In this document: positions 22,635 to 33,911 of the stretch, piece after piece
How the letters are laid out: each line of letters opens with the position of its first letter
Numbering within the stretch: the first letter of the stretch is position 1
DNA from: Phallus indusiatus
Lineage: Eukaryota > Basidiomycota > Agaricomycetes > Phallales > Phallaceae
NCBI GenBank assembly: GCA_027605045.1
Contig: JAQFWX010000018.1
Location: 248,001-312,000, forward strand
DNA: 64,000 nt
Direction: 5' to 3'
Made by a program: the position numbers and the translations under genes
The notes under the pieces: generated by a model
The model's input: the letters and a program-made list of their open reading frames with translations, nothing else
Told to the model about the DNA's origin: nothing
Database searches by the model: none

Positions 22635-24282
22635 ATGCTCGGTTATCGTATAGAGTTACGTTTAACGATCCTTAAACTTAGATCAATCGTTTATGGTCAG
22701 TTTAAACGTCTTTCTTTCTCTCCTTTTCGTCTGCTAAATTATAATTGATGATAGCCACTTTGGTTGTGCTGGGGATCATATGGACAGGGCTGTTGTGCGT
22801 AGATGCTTTTGTGAAGCAAGGGTTTCGCTCGACACAAGAATGTGAGTGATTTTTGCCTCGTGCCGCGTTCTCATACCCATCAAAAACTTCAGCCGTGGCG
22901 ACAATTATTCTGTTATCTTCTCAAGTACTAATAACTATGGGGATTCCTATTGTGTCGGTCTTCCCATTAATCGATTAGTTATTTGTGTTATTCATCCTTT
23001 GCATATAGTATCCTCTTAGGTTCTTCCGAATCTCTCAAGGACAGTCGATGGTTCAACCATGCTTGGTTTGAATTACTTTGCTTAGGTCTAATGCTGAGCT
23101 ATCAATTCGGTGTGCATTTTTCCTTTTACGACTCTAAATTAGTTTCTCATTATCGATATTAAGGGGGTGCTCTAATCTTTTCATTACTAAGTTCGAACTT
23201 TGTTTGTCCCGGTGGCAAGTTTTTTACTCTTCTTGGTCGCTCAGGGACAATAATAATAATTGCTATATCAGATGCGGACAAACAAGGCGTATGTCAATTG
23301 GTGAACGTCTACATATCGATCTGCAGTTGGATTATACCTGTGATATGTGCGTGGCTTTTCCCGTTATGTACTCCGTGGACGTTTTCTCATAGTTTCGTAA
23401 CCAGTGCTCTTTTATTGTATATACGCCGCTATAAGGTGTCTCAGGCTATCACCAAGGTACCCAAAGGTCTGGAGGACGCCTTTTACGCTTATGCCGTGGA
23501 ACCCGAATTTGCTAGACTTGGACTTGGAATCAAAGACGTCGACTTCTACATTAAATAAACCTCGAACGGGAAGCCTTGACGAAATTAAAGCCTCCATATC
23601 AAGTTCTTCGTCGTCTAATCCTTCTGCGAGAAGTAGCACACAACCTCAAAGTTCACCGATCGCGTCGAGATTCTCATCTTCAGGCCCATCGGTTCGAGCA
23701 AGTATGAAACCAACAGTGGCAGCAACGCTCAGCATGTCAAGGTTCTCTGAAACGCCATTGGTTGAAAAACATAATTCTGGATCACAATTCAAGCACCAAT
23801 CTCGGCAGTCATACTCACAACCGTTGCCACCGTTCCTAAATGTTCAGTCTACCTCGAACTTCACGTTTCCGCCTAGTACGGAACCTCCTGCCAATGGGCA
23901 GCGTCTGAGTCAAGACAAAGACAGATATCGACAGAGCCAACTCCCTCCAAAGCACAATAGTCGCTTAACATTCCAACAACCCCCACCGCTGCCGCCTAAT
24001 CCACCCTTATTGACTCGTACACCAATTGGTCCACCTAGACCTCTTACTCTCTCTTCTGGACAAAATAAGCGTGTAACACCCTATTTTCCCACCTACTATT
24101 ATTATCCACCGTCACCTTCCACACGGCAACCTGCTCGTCTTTCGACGTTGCCCTCTGCGTTAGCAGCTGGAGGTGTTGCTGCCTCGCGAACTTCGCTTCA
24201 GCGACCGCCTCAGTCTTTGTATCCCGATAGAAGTGCCGTTGGAATGTCACGTAAGAGTCTCCATGTTAATAGCGTAAACTAG
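22635..24282 (+). CDS. MARVEL-like four-helix membrane protein 3
   Basis: Six exons: 22635-22695, 22755-22841, 22893-22953, 23009-23109, 23245-23346 and 23405-24282; 429 aa. Helices: TLVVLGIIWTGLLCVDAFV, SVATIILLSSQVLITMG, WFELLCLGLMLSYQFG and ISICSWIIPVILLFYCIY. Exon 3 is 61 nt, as in paralogue 1, and intron positions and phases match those of the two genes at 13264-16567, which is why the short exons can be placed. The last 250 residues are a Ser/Pro-rich tail (SSSSSSNPSARSSTQPQSS, PPLPPNPPLLTRTPIGPP). It lies on the opposite strand, 6 kb from its paralogues. A membrane-organising role is inferred from topology only. Two donors (GTCGGT at 22954 and GTGCGT at 23347) are weak but needed for frame. 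Confidence 0.6.
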
Positions 24283-24402
24283 CTCTCGTAGTAATAATAT
24301 CAACATCATGTAATTGTAATGAATCTTGCAGAATGGAGTGTTTGTTTCTTTACTATATATGAGCAGTGCTTACTAAGCGGCGTTTACATTGAAAAAAGCA
24401 GT

Positions 24403-26004
24403 ATGCAATGTTGTCGACGGTCAAACATTGCTCTTGCGAATAAAGCGTCGCTTTGTATCCGCCGACCAGATCGCAGGACATTTTTTGGTCAATTTGTGAA
24501 GAAAGCAGTCAAGCCCGAAGCACAAAATGAGCAGAGGACTTTTTTCCCGCTTTCGTCTTCCCCAGTCCCAGAACTTCGAGCTCGGTCCCAAACGGTGAAA
24601 CGACTGTGCCGATGTCCCGTCTGTGTTTCTCAAGAAAAGCAGGAAAATAAGGAACCTAGCGAACAAAAGAAACCGAAACTGGTACAATTTGAATGTCCCA
24701 ATTGCGGATATCCGACACATTGTTCCGAGGAGCATTGGGAGAGCGATTCAGAGCATGGAAAGTACTGTATCAGGCTCAGGGAAATCAATGAAGATGACCA
24801 CGATTTGAGAAGCTCTCGAGAAAAGTCAGAATATTATCTACCTGGTAGGCTCATAGCTCCCTCTCTTGGCTTTGCTTAGTATTTCTTTAGGTGCTCAACC
24901 TTATGAAGAAGCAATCTCCTTCTCAAATTGGGACATGTTTTGGTATACCCGTGGATTTAGATCAATGGATACTGAACAAATGCGACGAAACGCCAGTAAA
25001 CTTTTGACATATCCTCTCACCTTGGGTTCCGTCTTGCACCGTCATAGTTACTTGACGACTGGCAATCAGCGACTTACGCCGGAAGGAGTCAGGTCTATAA
25101 CTGGTGAGCTGTCATGAAGTTCAAATTTTGTAAATCCGACTGAATGAAGTCACTTTCAGCCTTACGCTCAACCATTCATGTTCCCATTGGCGGTCCGGAA
25201 ACTCGCAGTGGGTCAATAAATAAACCGCCTACAAGAATTTTCGTTTTGGGGGCACGCTCTGAATCTGCACTTCCCCCTCACGTGTGGGGTCAATTATGCT
25301 ATCTATTTCCGGCCGCCGTATTTCAGATTTATTTTATTGGTCCTCAAGTTTCTCTACCAAAAGTATCGGCCCAAAATCCAGAGGAAGAAGAGGAAGGAAG
25401 CGATATCGCTCCTGATTCTGAAACGACCGCCGCGCGAGTCTATACACCCCCGATAGCACCTTACGTTGGTACCTCGACAACAAAACGCCGTCTCAGATCT
25501 TTGACCCTTTCGAGTGGTATACCTTCTTATACCCTTCCCCATACACCTTTCTTATCCTTAACCGCCCTTCGCACGTCATATACGCAGGCTATCCATGATG
25601 AGCTAGGACCGTTCGATCCTTTTACTGATGTTTTCGTGCTGTTCGCACCTGGACTTGGCTACAACTCCCCAACGATTCCAAATACGCTACAAATATCATC
25701 CGCCAACGAATGGGGTGGTGTAATACCTATGCTACTTTCGACGCGATGCCTTATTTTGGGTACCTCGTATTCTCCGGTAGATGTTGAGCGAGATGTCCGA
25801 GCCATTGAAACGGCAGACGGGGTCGCGGGCGAATTCGATTGGATAATTACTCCAGGTAAAAATGAGTTTGGGAGTGAACGATGGGAAGTGGCGGATTTTG
25901 ATTTGAGAGTCATGGTAAAAATTAATTGGGCACTCTGGGCAATTCGGGGGAAGACCAGAGAAGTTCAAACAAGGAAATCATTCTTGCAAATTTTAGGATA
26001 TTAA
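24403..26004 (+). CDS. MSS51: Mss51-type mitochondrial translation activator with MYND-like zinc finger
   Basis: Three exons: 24403-24844, 24891-25103 and 25160-26004; 499 aa. The N-terminus (MQCCRRSNIALANKASLCIR) is basic and suits a mitochondrial import signal. A zinc-binding region has CRCPVCVS and FECPNCGYPTHCSEEHWESD, like the Mss51/MYND finger. The conserved core follows: ISFSNWDMFWYTRGFRSMD, ASKLLTYPLTLGSVLHRHS and NQRLTPEGVRSIT. The C-terminal half resembles the Mss51 domain that contacts COX1 mRNA machinery, with acidic low-complexity loops. In yeast Mss51 activates translation of COX1 mRNA and chaperones Cox1. An in-frame ATG at 24319 would add 28 residues, but it lies only 37 bases after the preceding gene and lacks a better presequence. 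Confidence 0.82.
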
Positions 26005-26123
26005 GAAATACATACTAGGGGCTACTATCTAATACAACAAATAGATATCTTGATAATCACGACTCAAAAGAGACTGTGATGTCGTGACAACGCGTCTGTC
26101 ACAAAAGTCAATTCTCCACGCGA

Positions 26124-28571
26124 ATGTACCTTTGCCCTCCTCAGCTGGCTGGTCCCTCTCAGCCGTCATATGCTCAAGCCTACAATGACATTGTTGCAAC
26201 ATATCGGCGCTCTCCATCTACCTCAGTATCGTCGATCATTATCTTAGTCGCTCCGGATGTTGATGCGTTATGCGCGGCGCGTATGCTTGCGGAACTTTTC
26301 AAACAGGACGACGTTTTACATCGTATTATTCCTGTTTCTGGTATGGCAGCACTGGAATCACAAAGAGATGAACTTATGAACATTCCGGAGGTTAGAAGTG
26401 GTATTTCTAATTCCGAATGCACAGGCCTAACTCAATTACTTCCTGGCAGTTACATACACTTATCCTGTTAAATATGGGCTCCATTCTCGAATTACCGTCG
26501 CAGGAGTGGTTTGGCGATTTTAATGATAATTTAAGGATTCACGTTATCGATTCGACAAGACCTCAAAATCTGTCCAGTTTGTTTGGAGGAGATTATGGAG
26601 CTGATCGTGTTTTGGTCTGGGATGACGGTAGTGTGAATGATCTAGCTGAGGTGAAAGAGGCTTGGATGGCTTTAATGGTGCGATGTTTGATGCGTTAATG
26701 ATAGCCTGCACTCAATGAGCCGCACCTGTAGTATGAACCCGAGCCTGATTCCGATGAAGAAAACACGGATAGCGATGTTGACTCGGATGATGACGACCGC
26801 CGTGATGAAAGTGACGAGGAAAATGAGGCAGACGGTCCTGAGAGTTCTGGTGGAAAGAGAAAACGTGCCCATGTCAGTTCCTTCTTTTGTCCGTTTGAGG
26901 CTTCCAATAACAATTTCATAGTCTTCGAATCTAGAGGATAATAAACGACGGCGAACCGATGTGAGTATACTTCGAAACTCCCGAGTTTAACTCAACTCTA
27001 TCCTAGCGCCCAAAGCGGATGAAACGTCAAACACGGGAAGTCTATACAACTCGGATAGAAAAGCATTACAATGCCGGTACGTGGCACGGTCAAAGCGCGT
27101 CAGGGACTGTCTACATTTTGGCGACTGTGCTGGAACGAGAAGACAATGACCTGTTATGGTGTGTATATGCTGTATTGCAGATATAAACCTGTTGACAACG
27201 TCGTTTGTAAAGGTTTGCAATATTGGGTCTAACATTTGATTACATCAACTCCAGAATTTCAAGAGAGAAGTACGATCACTATCATCGAGCTTTTCACGAC
27301 GAAGTGGCAAGGTTGAACTTGGCTTTGGACGAAAGTAAAACGGGTACCGTTTTGCCCAGTAATCCGGACGATCTGAGAATACGTGTAACTGAAGAGCTTC
27401 GGTTCACGTTGTTTCGCCATTGGACCCTGTACGACGCCATGTATCATTCCAGTTATGTGGCTAACAAAATGGGTATTTGGAGAGAACGGGGGCGAAGGAA
27501 ACTAAGTGGACTATTGGCAAAAATAGGGTAATCGTTTTGGTTCTTCCTCAAACGATACTTTGATTGATGGCTTGTAGTTTTTCATTACCACAGACGCAGC
27601 AACCTTACTCTCATATGGACATGGACTTGAAACGACAACTTAGGGATAAATTGGACGCCATTGCACCGGAGTATGATATGGTCGAGTTATCATATCCTTC
27701 ATTTGCTCGATCTTACGGTTTTCTTACTGCTCCAATGAGCGCTGCTGATATGGTGGAAGCGTTAGCAGCACTTCTTGAAGTTGGAAGTGGAGATAGAATG
27801 GAGATAGAAATCGATGGCGCCAGAAATGGTGGAGAATGGTTTGGGGGCTTGAAAATCTGGGAGAATCATAAGGACACTACGGAAAAGTCGACATCAACGA
27901 GCACGGATGAAAATACCAAACCTATCGACTGGTGGATCCGGAACTTCTGGATGGCGTACGACGCATTAGATGAGTATGGAATGTCTTTATCTTCGTAATC
28001 ATAACCGTGGCTAAGCCTCTTCATAGCATCCAGCTCGTCAATAAAGCAGTCGGTCTAGCGAAATCTGTATACAGAGCTATTATTCGCGAGGGCTCATCCA
28101 TAATCGACAAGCAAGCTATCAAGACAATGAATCGGTTCAGGGTGGCCGTGATTACACAAGGACCCGATCTCCGCCTCTTTTCTCACCCAGGAATACTATC
28201 ACGGCTAGCCCTATGGCTCGTCGAGGCCCTCCGAGATAAGGGTGAAGTAACTACAATAGGTCGTAGCAAGAAGAAATGTCTCCCTTTCATCGTGGCCTCT
28301 TTAGACGAACAAATGGGAACGTACAATGTTGTTGGTGTCACCGGGGCTCTGGAATTCGGGGATGTTCGAAAGAAGTATGCGCTTTTTTTATACATGGTTT
28401 TGCTGTTATACTTAAATAACTTTGAGTCAATTCGGCTTGGCCTTTTTAGATGCCAAGACCCGCTGCAATGCCCGTACTAGGCACGGATCTTTCGATACCA
28501 GTGTGCTTGAAATCAATCAAACCGATCTTTCCGTATTTTTGGAGACATTATGTCACGAGTCTTTAGGGTGA
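26124..28571 (+). CDS. CDC45: Cdc45, DNA replication initiation and CMG helicase subunit
   Basis: Nine exons: 26124-26390, 26450-26677, 26732-26872, 26922-26960, 27007-27158, 27213-27527, 27578-27973, 28027-28374 and 28427-28571; 676 aa. Cdc45 joins Mcm2-7 and GINS to form the replicative helicase. Diagnostic blocks are APDVDALCAARMLAELFKQD at the DHH-like N-terminus, LHTLILLNMGSILELP, FRHWTLYDAMYHSSYVANKM, WWIRNFWMAYDALDE and RAIIREGSSIIDKQAIKTMN, ending in RHGSFDTSVLEI. An acidic linker (DSDEENTDSDVDSDDDDRRD) with KRKR-type basic patches separates the two halves, as in other fungal Cdc45 proteins. The last intron is placed so that FGLAFLDAKTRCNARTRHGS reads through. It converges on the AlkB-type gene with 64 bases between. 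Confidence 0.95.
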
Positions 28572-28635
28572 ACATTCACAATTCAAACGCCCGACGTTGT
28601 TGTATAATTACTACACTACTGGTACTATCTGTAAT

Positions 28636-30358
28636 TTAAGCTTTCTCTTGCTGATCCCCTATAAAGGGGCCTCTTCCTTCGGCTGCGTAATCCATGACTT
28701 TGACGAACGAGCAACCTTTTCCTTCTGTCTGTAAACCAGCATAGCACATCCAAAAATACCGCTGTTCTTGTCCCTCTACTCGACCTTTAAGATCAGCCCT
28801 AAGAATGCAAGGTATATTGCACTTGCAAATTGGAGTAGTTTCGGGCCTAAAGTCCGGCTAAAGCAATTTGGTACAAACTCTGTCAACGATTCTTGGATTA
28901 TGCTTACTCTGTAAAACCGGAACGTAATATTGATTCTAGATTTCCCCGCATCACTGGTATCCATCTCTATATGTGGTGGGAAGGGTGGGTGGAATATATC
29001 TATGGCTTTCTGTGTCGGGATAGTATGCTTGAATCTTTCTTGCGTGGATGCATGCATTATAACTAACTGAACAAATTAGGAACTGTACCAGAGCAATACC
29101 AAACGCGTAGAGATACCGAATTGTGGACAACGGGTATATTGAAGGTCTGGGCTTGCCGATCCCCTGATTCACTTCGAGGAATAACTTCGCGCAATCTGAA
29201 TATTCTGGATGTGCCTATTCTTCCTTTGAGAAAAGAATTGTCATCTCGCAGGATCCAAACTTCTGACCTAAGCTGAGTGATGCAATAGTGGGCTGAGGAC
29301 CAAGATATGTTAATTGGTCGGAATGAAACCCAACACTTGCTTTGCTCCCTAAGAAAATAAAACCAAAATAACTCATTTCACGGAAGAACAAGAGACAGAT
29401 ATAGGAAAACACACCCGTATAGCAATTACTAACAGCCACATTTGCTTTCCACGAGTGACCATCAAGAGCCGCACCTCCCCATTCCAACGGATGGCGTTGA
29501 CGTTTTTTCAATTCGATATTTACAACATCTTCAACAATTTTACACGCTTCCTCCATCTCTGGGGGAAATAGGGGCGGAGGTTTGGCCGTCTGACCATTGT
29601 ACCTTGAGAAATACAGTCACTTAACCAGACGATATTTAATAAATGTGCGTTACCAATACTGGGAAAGACTCTGCCATTCAGTGTTATCATCAATCCCATT
29701 GCTAGCTCTGGCGTAAAAACAAGCTTTGTGTGGACTCTCGACGACACGGTCAACTATAAGCCATTTACTGGAATACCAATCTAACTCTCAAAAACATGTG
29801 AATAAATTACATTTTCAGATACTTCTAACCTTTTGATGCCTCTATCATAGTGTAAAACAGCCGGCAAGCTAAGTCAGGCGGAAGAACGCGCAAATGCATT
29901 GTACATGGCGTATGCTTTTTCACCAGATCCGGATTCGACAAGGTCAGCGGAGGTAGACGAGAAAGCGTTGGAATTGGATCAGACAGTGATGTATCATGTG
30001 GCACAATGAATGATTTGGGAGCAGGAGGGTTATTTGATTCGGCTTCCTCGGGAACTGAAGAACTGCCACTAGCTTTAGTTGCAGGCTCATCGCTTGAGAT
30101 GTCATCAGACTTCCGTTTCTTACGAGTTCCGAGATCATATGAGGAGCCGCTCAGCCACCCGTCTAAACGTCCTTGAGCTGGTCTTTTTCCAATGTTTGAA
30201 GTAGGAGCAGACTGTTCTAAGCTTTTCGCGGCAGCTTTAACATCACCGCCGCAATTTACCAGAGCATTCAGAAGAGTCGTTTGACTAGGAAGAGGCGGCT
30301 CCAGTAAACTGGAAAGAAGAGCCAGCATTATTTCTGTGTCTTGCTCCGATTCTGACAT
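28636..30358 (-). CDS. AlkB-type Fe(II)/2-oxoglutarate dioxygenase fused to a GRF zinc finger
   Basis: Seven exons: 30358-29830, 29786-29654, 29602-29415, 29348-29268, 29214-29117, 29066-28908 and 28857-28636; 469 aa. In order: a CUE/UBA-like helical start (LLNALVNCGGDVKAAAKSLE), a Ser/Lys-rich linker with RKKRKS, the dioxygenase core, and a C-terminal GRF-type finger (CKCNIPCILRADLK ... RYFWMC ... GKGC). The core shows the metal site H-x-D (GFHSDQLTYLGPQPTIASLS), the second His in ERFKHTIPTQ and the 2OG-binding Arg in RINITFRFYR. AlkB enzymes remove alkyl groups from DNA or RNA bases; GRF fingers bind single-stranded nucleic acid. The pairing suggests a nuclear DNA-repair demethylase, though substrate is unknown. 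It diverges from SOG2 with 131 bases between start codons. Confidence 0.8.
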
Positions 30359-30489
30359 GCCGGGCAAGTCAAAGTTTGAGAATCGAGAAGTGTCTGCAAG
30401 GGCGGGTGATTACGTTAGCGAGCTTCTGGCATTGACTCCTTCATGGTTAATGTTCACGGTATAGTCATAGCGATTACTTCTACATAGAA

Positions 30490-33400
30490 ATGTCTAGCGA
30501 AGAAAAGAAAACCCCAAGAACTCTTTCACTTCATCCTTCATACGCTGGTCTATCCAGTGACAGGCATTTCACCAGCGCGACTTCGGGGACTTCCTTGACA
30601 CACGCGGACATTTCAAGAGCCCTGTTGGACTCTACCGACAATGGGAAAACGCTAGATTTTAGCCATAAGAATATCTCAGATGTCGGAGAGTCTGGCGCGG
30701 AAGAACTTGCCGCTATTGGTGTTGAAGGGCTTAATGGCGAATGCATAGTCTCGCGGTACGTGCGAGCCCTCTCATATTAGGACAGTTTCACTAATGATTC
30801 TGTAGGGTTGCGTTGGGTTATAATCGTCTAGCTACGCTTCCCATGGCTTTTGCTCTTCTAACGCACCTAAGATATCTAAACTTGCGAGCCAACTCCTTTA
30901 CGGTGTTTCCAGAAGTGGTGCGTTTGCTTTTGAATGTATCAAGGCGCATTCGTTGACAGATAAGTAGCTTACTGTTATGCCTTTTTTGGAAGTTCTGGAT
31001 ATAAGCAGAAATAAGTTGAAACGATTACCTTCCCAACCAGGGTCCCTTTTGGGTTTACGGGTCTGTCGTATGAAGATGTAAGCCTTCACTGTGCCCTAAC
31101 CTCGCTTTACAGGTTCTGTCTATGGCAAAAAATCGTTTGACACGTTTACCATCGTATATATCAAAAGCTTCGAAGTTGACCGTCCTCCAACTGGATCACA
31201 ACCCTTTGGAATGGCCCCCAAGATCAATATGGGAGCCATTACAGCATACGGATGATCCCGAGTCCATGGCGTCGCAGATAGATACCATTAGAAAATGGAT
31301 CTCAGACCATTCGAATTCATCAGCCACCATGGGGGATCAGAGCACATCATATTTGAACGAAGGAGTGCGCAATCCTCGATCTGCCGAAATAGATCTTGGG
31401 TAAGCATCCATTTCACAATGAAACAAGTGCTAATTATGTTAGTGAGGATGTCAGTGCTGAATCTAGAGATTTTGAGAACGGGATTGGACAACTAAGACAC
31501 TCTCGATCCTTCTCAGCTGAATCGGATATTTCCCAATATTCAACCACTTCTCATGAATCAAATACATCGGACATGTCGTTTTATGCCACTTCGGATAATG
31601 AGATGCCCTCAGTGGACATTGTTTCTCCCGTCATTGCTTCACCACATAACACGAACGAACTACTGTCCAAAGACATTAACGAGGAATTTGCCGGGGAATC
31701 ATCCGAATATTCACAACAACGATCGAAGGAGTCGAACTGTCCTTCTAAAGGAAAAAAAGCCTTCCTAAATTATACCAGTAAGTTTAGTTTGCCTTCACCA
31801 CCACGTGAACGACACGGCATGCTTCGATCTCGGGCGTACACATCGGATGGTTCGGTACAAAGCTCTGAAAGCGAAATTCCGGGCTCGCCTTTGAAAAAGG
31901 ACACCGATAATGGACACAAAGCATTTTTCCCAGATAGCGAAGATTTGTCCATTTATCAGGGAAATCATTCGCATACGAAATCTTCGGTCCCCAACGTCGC
32001 TTCATCACATGGAATGGCTCCTCCGATGGATGTAGAAAGAAACTCTTACTTTCGTAGAATCTCGACTTTGCCACCGTTGTCTGTACAAAGAACACTACCA
32101 GAGCCTCTGTCGGTTATGGTAGATTCTGCTCGTGGTATATTGTTCGCTGTATCACAAATCTATCAATCCCTTCGCCACTATATTGTCTTTGCCATCGATG
32201 ACCGCTTGTCCGGGTTACTCAGCAAAGTCCTTGAACCAGCTAGCAAATACATGTCGCATCTAATAAATGCATTAGACCGCTTTGACTCGACTTCTAGACG
32301 ATCTGTTCCCCCGCCTCATATTTGTCGGAGCGTTGTTGAAAGTTGCAAGGATAACGTAGCCGTGTTTGGGAAAGTTATAGGAGTCCTGCATATTCAACTG
32401 AAGGTCTTAACCGGTGTTGATGATGCTCGATATTCTCGGAGCTTATTGTCTATGCTGTATGGTTCTATGGTCGAAATTTCTCATTCCTGGAATACAATGG
32501 TCCCATATTTTGACTCACTAATGCCACACCTAAAAGACACTCGCACTCCTCCACCAGCATCGAAAAGCAGCACCCAGATCACTCCTCAAACACCGCTCAG
32601 TAGCAACGGAATAACCTCTCGATCTACACCTTCACCTACACCGAGAACACCAGCCAGCGCCGGGAGTCTTTCCAATGGTCGCATGCGTTTGAACAGAAGG
32701 CATGCCGGCTCATTCAGTTTCAAAGATGTAGAAATGGGAAGGGCGATGCTGTCAGATACTCCAGCTGATGGGCCTCTTTCTGTTACTGCACCTTTACGTA
32801 TTGCTTCTAAAAAGCCTTCGTCTCCACAGAACTCTCAAAGTACTCCCGTAGGCTCTCCCTCGGATATGTCACAACAGAATGGTGCAACGCTCTCCTCAGC
32901 GGCAGTCAACGTTCATAACAGCTCATCATCTCAAATACCTTCCTCTCCCAGCCGCCAGGGATCTTCTGGCAATAAGCCTGCAAATTCCTTGGACCCACCC
33001 ACAGAATCTTTCAGGATCGTGGACGAAAACCTCTTAGACACGGTAGAGGCTGCAACTGAAACCGCATCTTCCGTCTGGAAAATGTTAGATGATGTACTCC
33101 GATTTGGGGACGACTCAAATTCAGAATTCTCGGATGCTCTGAAGACGGCGCAAATTATCACTGGAAAATTGTCAGAAAATGTTCGAAAGTTTCGCGGTAA
33201 ATCTTTAGATAGCAACAGAAAGGCGTTTTGGGAGGACGCGCATGCATTTGTCAAGGTAATATATACAATCTACCTGTATGCAATCGGATCAACGCTCAAC
33301 TCATTCGTAGATCGTTGTGAATGTTCTAACCCTCATAAAAACACGCTCAAATCATCATCCTTTCTCCCTAAATCTGCGCAACAACATTGCAAAACTAACA

Positions 33401-33634
33401 CAATCAACCCAAGACTTTGCCATATTGCTTCAAGTTTCTTCTTTTTCCCCTGCACCGACACCTAACCTGTATTCACCTGCCCAGACTCCGGTTACGCCTG
33501 TGAAGCCTGCGGCTTCAACCATTGGTCGCAGTCGAAGTGCTCAGGCCAGCTATCGACCGCCTGCTAAACTGAATGAAAGGGAGCCTTGGTCTGCCTTACC
33601 ACATCATTCGTTCAAAATTCCTACGGATCCTTGA
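30490..33634 (+). CDS. SOG2: Sog2, leucine-rich repeat protein of the RAM (NDR kinase) pathway
   Basis: Six exons: 30490-30755, 30806-30917, 30968-31060, 31113-31399, 31443-33255 and 33311-33634; 964 aa. About 200 N-terminal residues hold leucine-rich repeats (VALGYNRLATLPMAFALLTH, FLEVLDISRNKLKRLPSQPG, LSMAKNRLTRLPSYISKASK), ending LQLDHNPLEWPP. After a Ser-rich linker comes the Sog2 domain with ESCKDNVAVFGKVIGVLHIQ and SLLSMLYGSMVEISHSWNTM, and the C-terminal block VVNVLTLIKTRSNHHPFSLN. Sog2 partners the Kic1/Hym1 module that activates the NDR kinase Cbk1 for polarity and cell separation. The linker carries an H-x-R-x-x-S site (HSRSFS, 31498-31515). Donor of exon 2 could be 30914 or 30917 without changing frame. 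Confidence 0.87.
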
Positions 33635-33881
33635 CCATCGTTCATAGACGAAGAATATTGAATCTGCTTCCCTTATTTTTTTTCATAATCTACGTTGACT
33701 TATTGGGTGTATGGTACGACTGCTCTTTGGACGTCATTTGTCTTAATTATTACATTTCATGGTTTGTATACTCATTGTCTAGCCTTTCCAATTACAAATA
33801 ATGAGCACTTAACCGAATCTGCCATCGAAATATCGTGGTTATTATTGAGAGGTTTGAAAAGCGCTATGGCATGGAATATGA

Positions 33882-33888
33882 TGAGTCA
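33882..33888 (+). promoter_or_regulatory. Perfect Gcn4/CpcA-type site upstream of HIS3
   Basis: TGAGTCA, the palindromic AP-1/Gcn4 consensus, ends 23 bases before the HIS3 start codon. Gcn4-type factors activate amino-acid biosynthesis genes in fungi. Being so close to the ATG, it may lie near or inside the 5' leader, so activity needs testing. Confidence 0.5.
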
Positions 33889-33911
33889 GCTTTGCATTCC
33901 CCCCACTGATC

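Noticed and set aside
23298..23558. Alternative unspliced C-terminus of MARVEL-like 3 (continuing through SHSFVTSALLLYIRRYK)
   Set aside because: It ignores the intron 23347-23404; splicing gives the frame that matches both paralogues in helix 4 and the Ser/Pro-rich tail.
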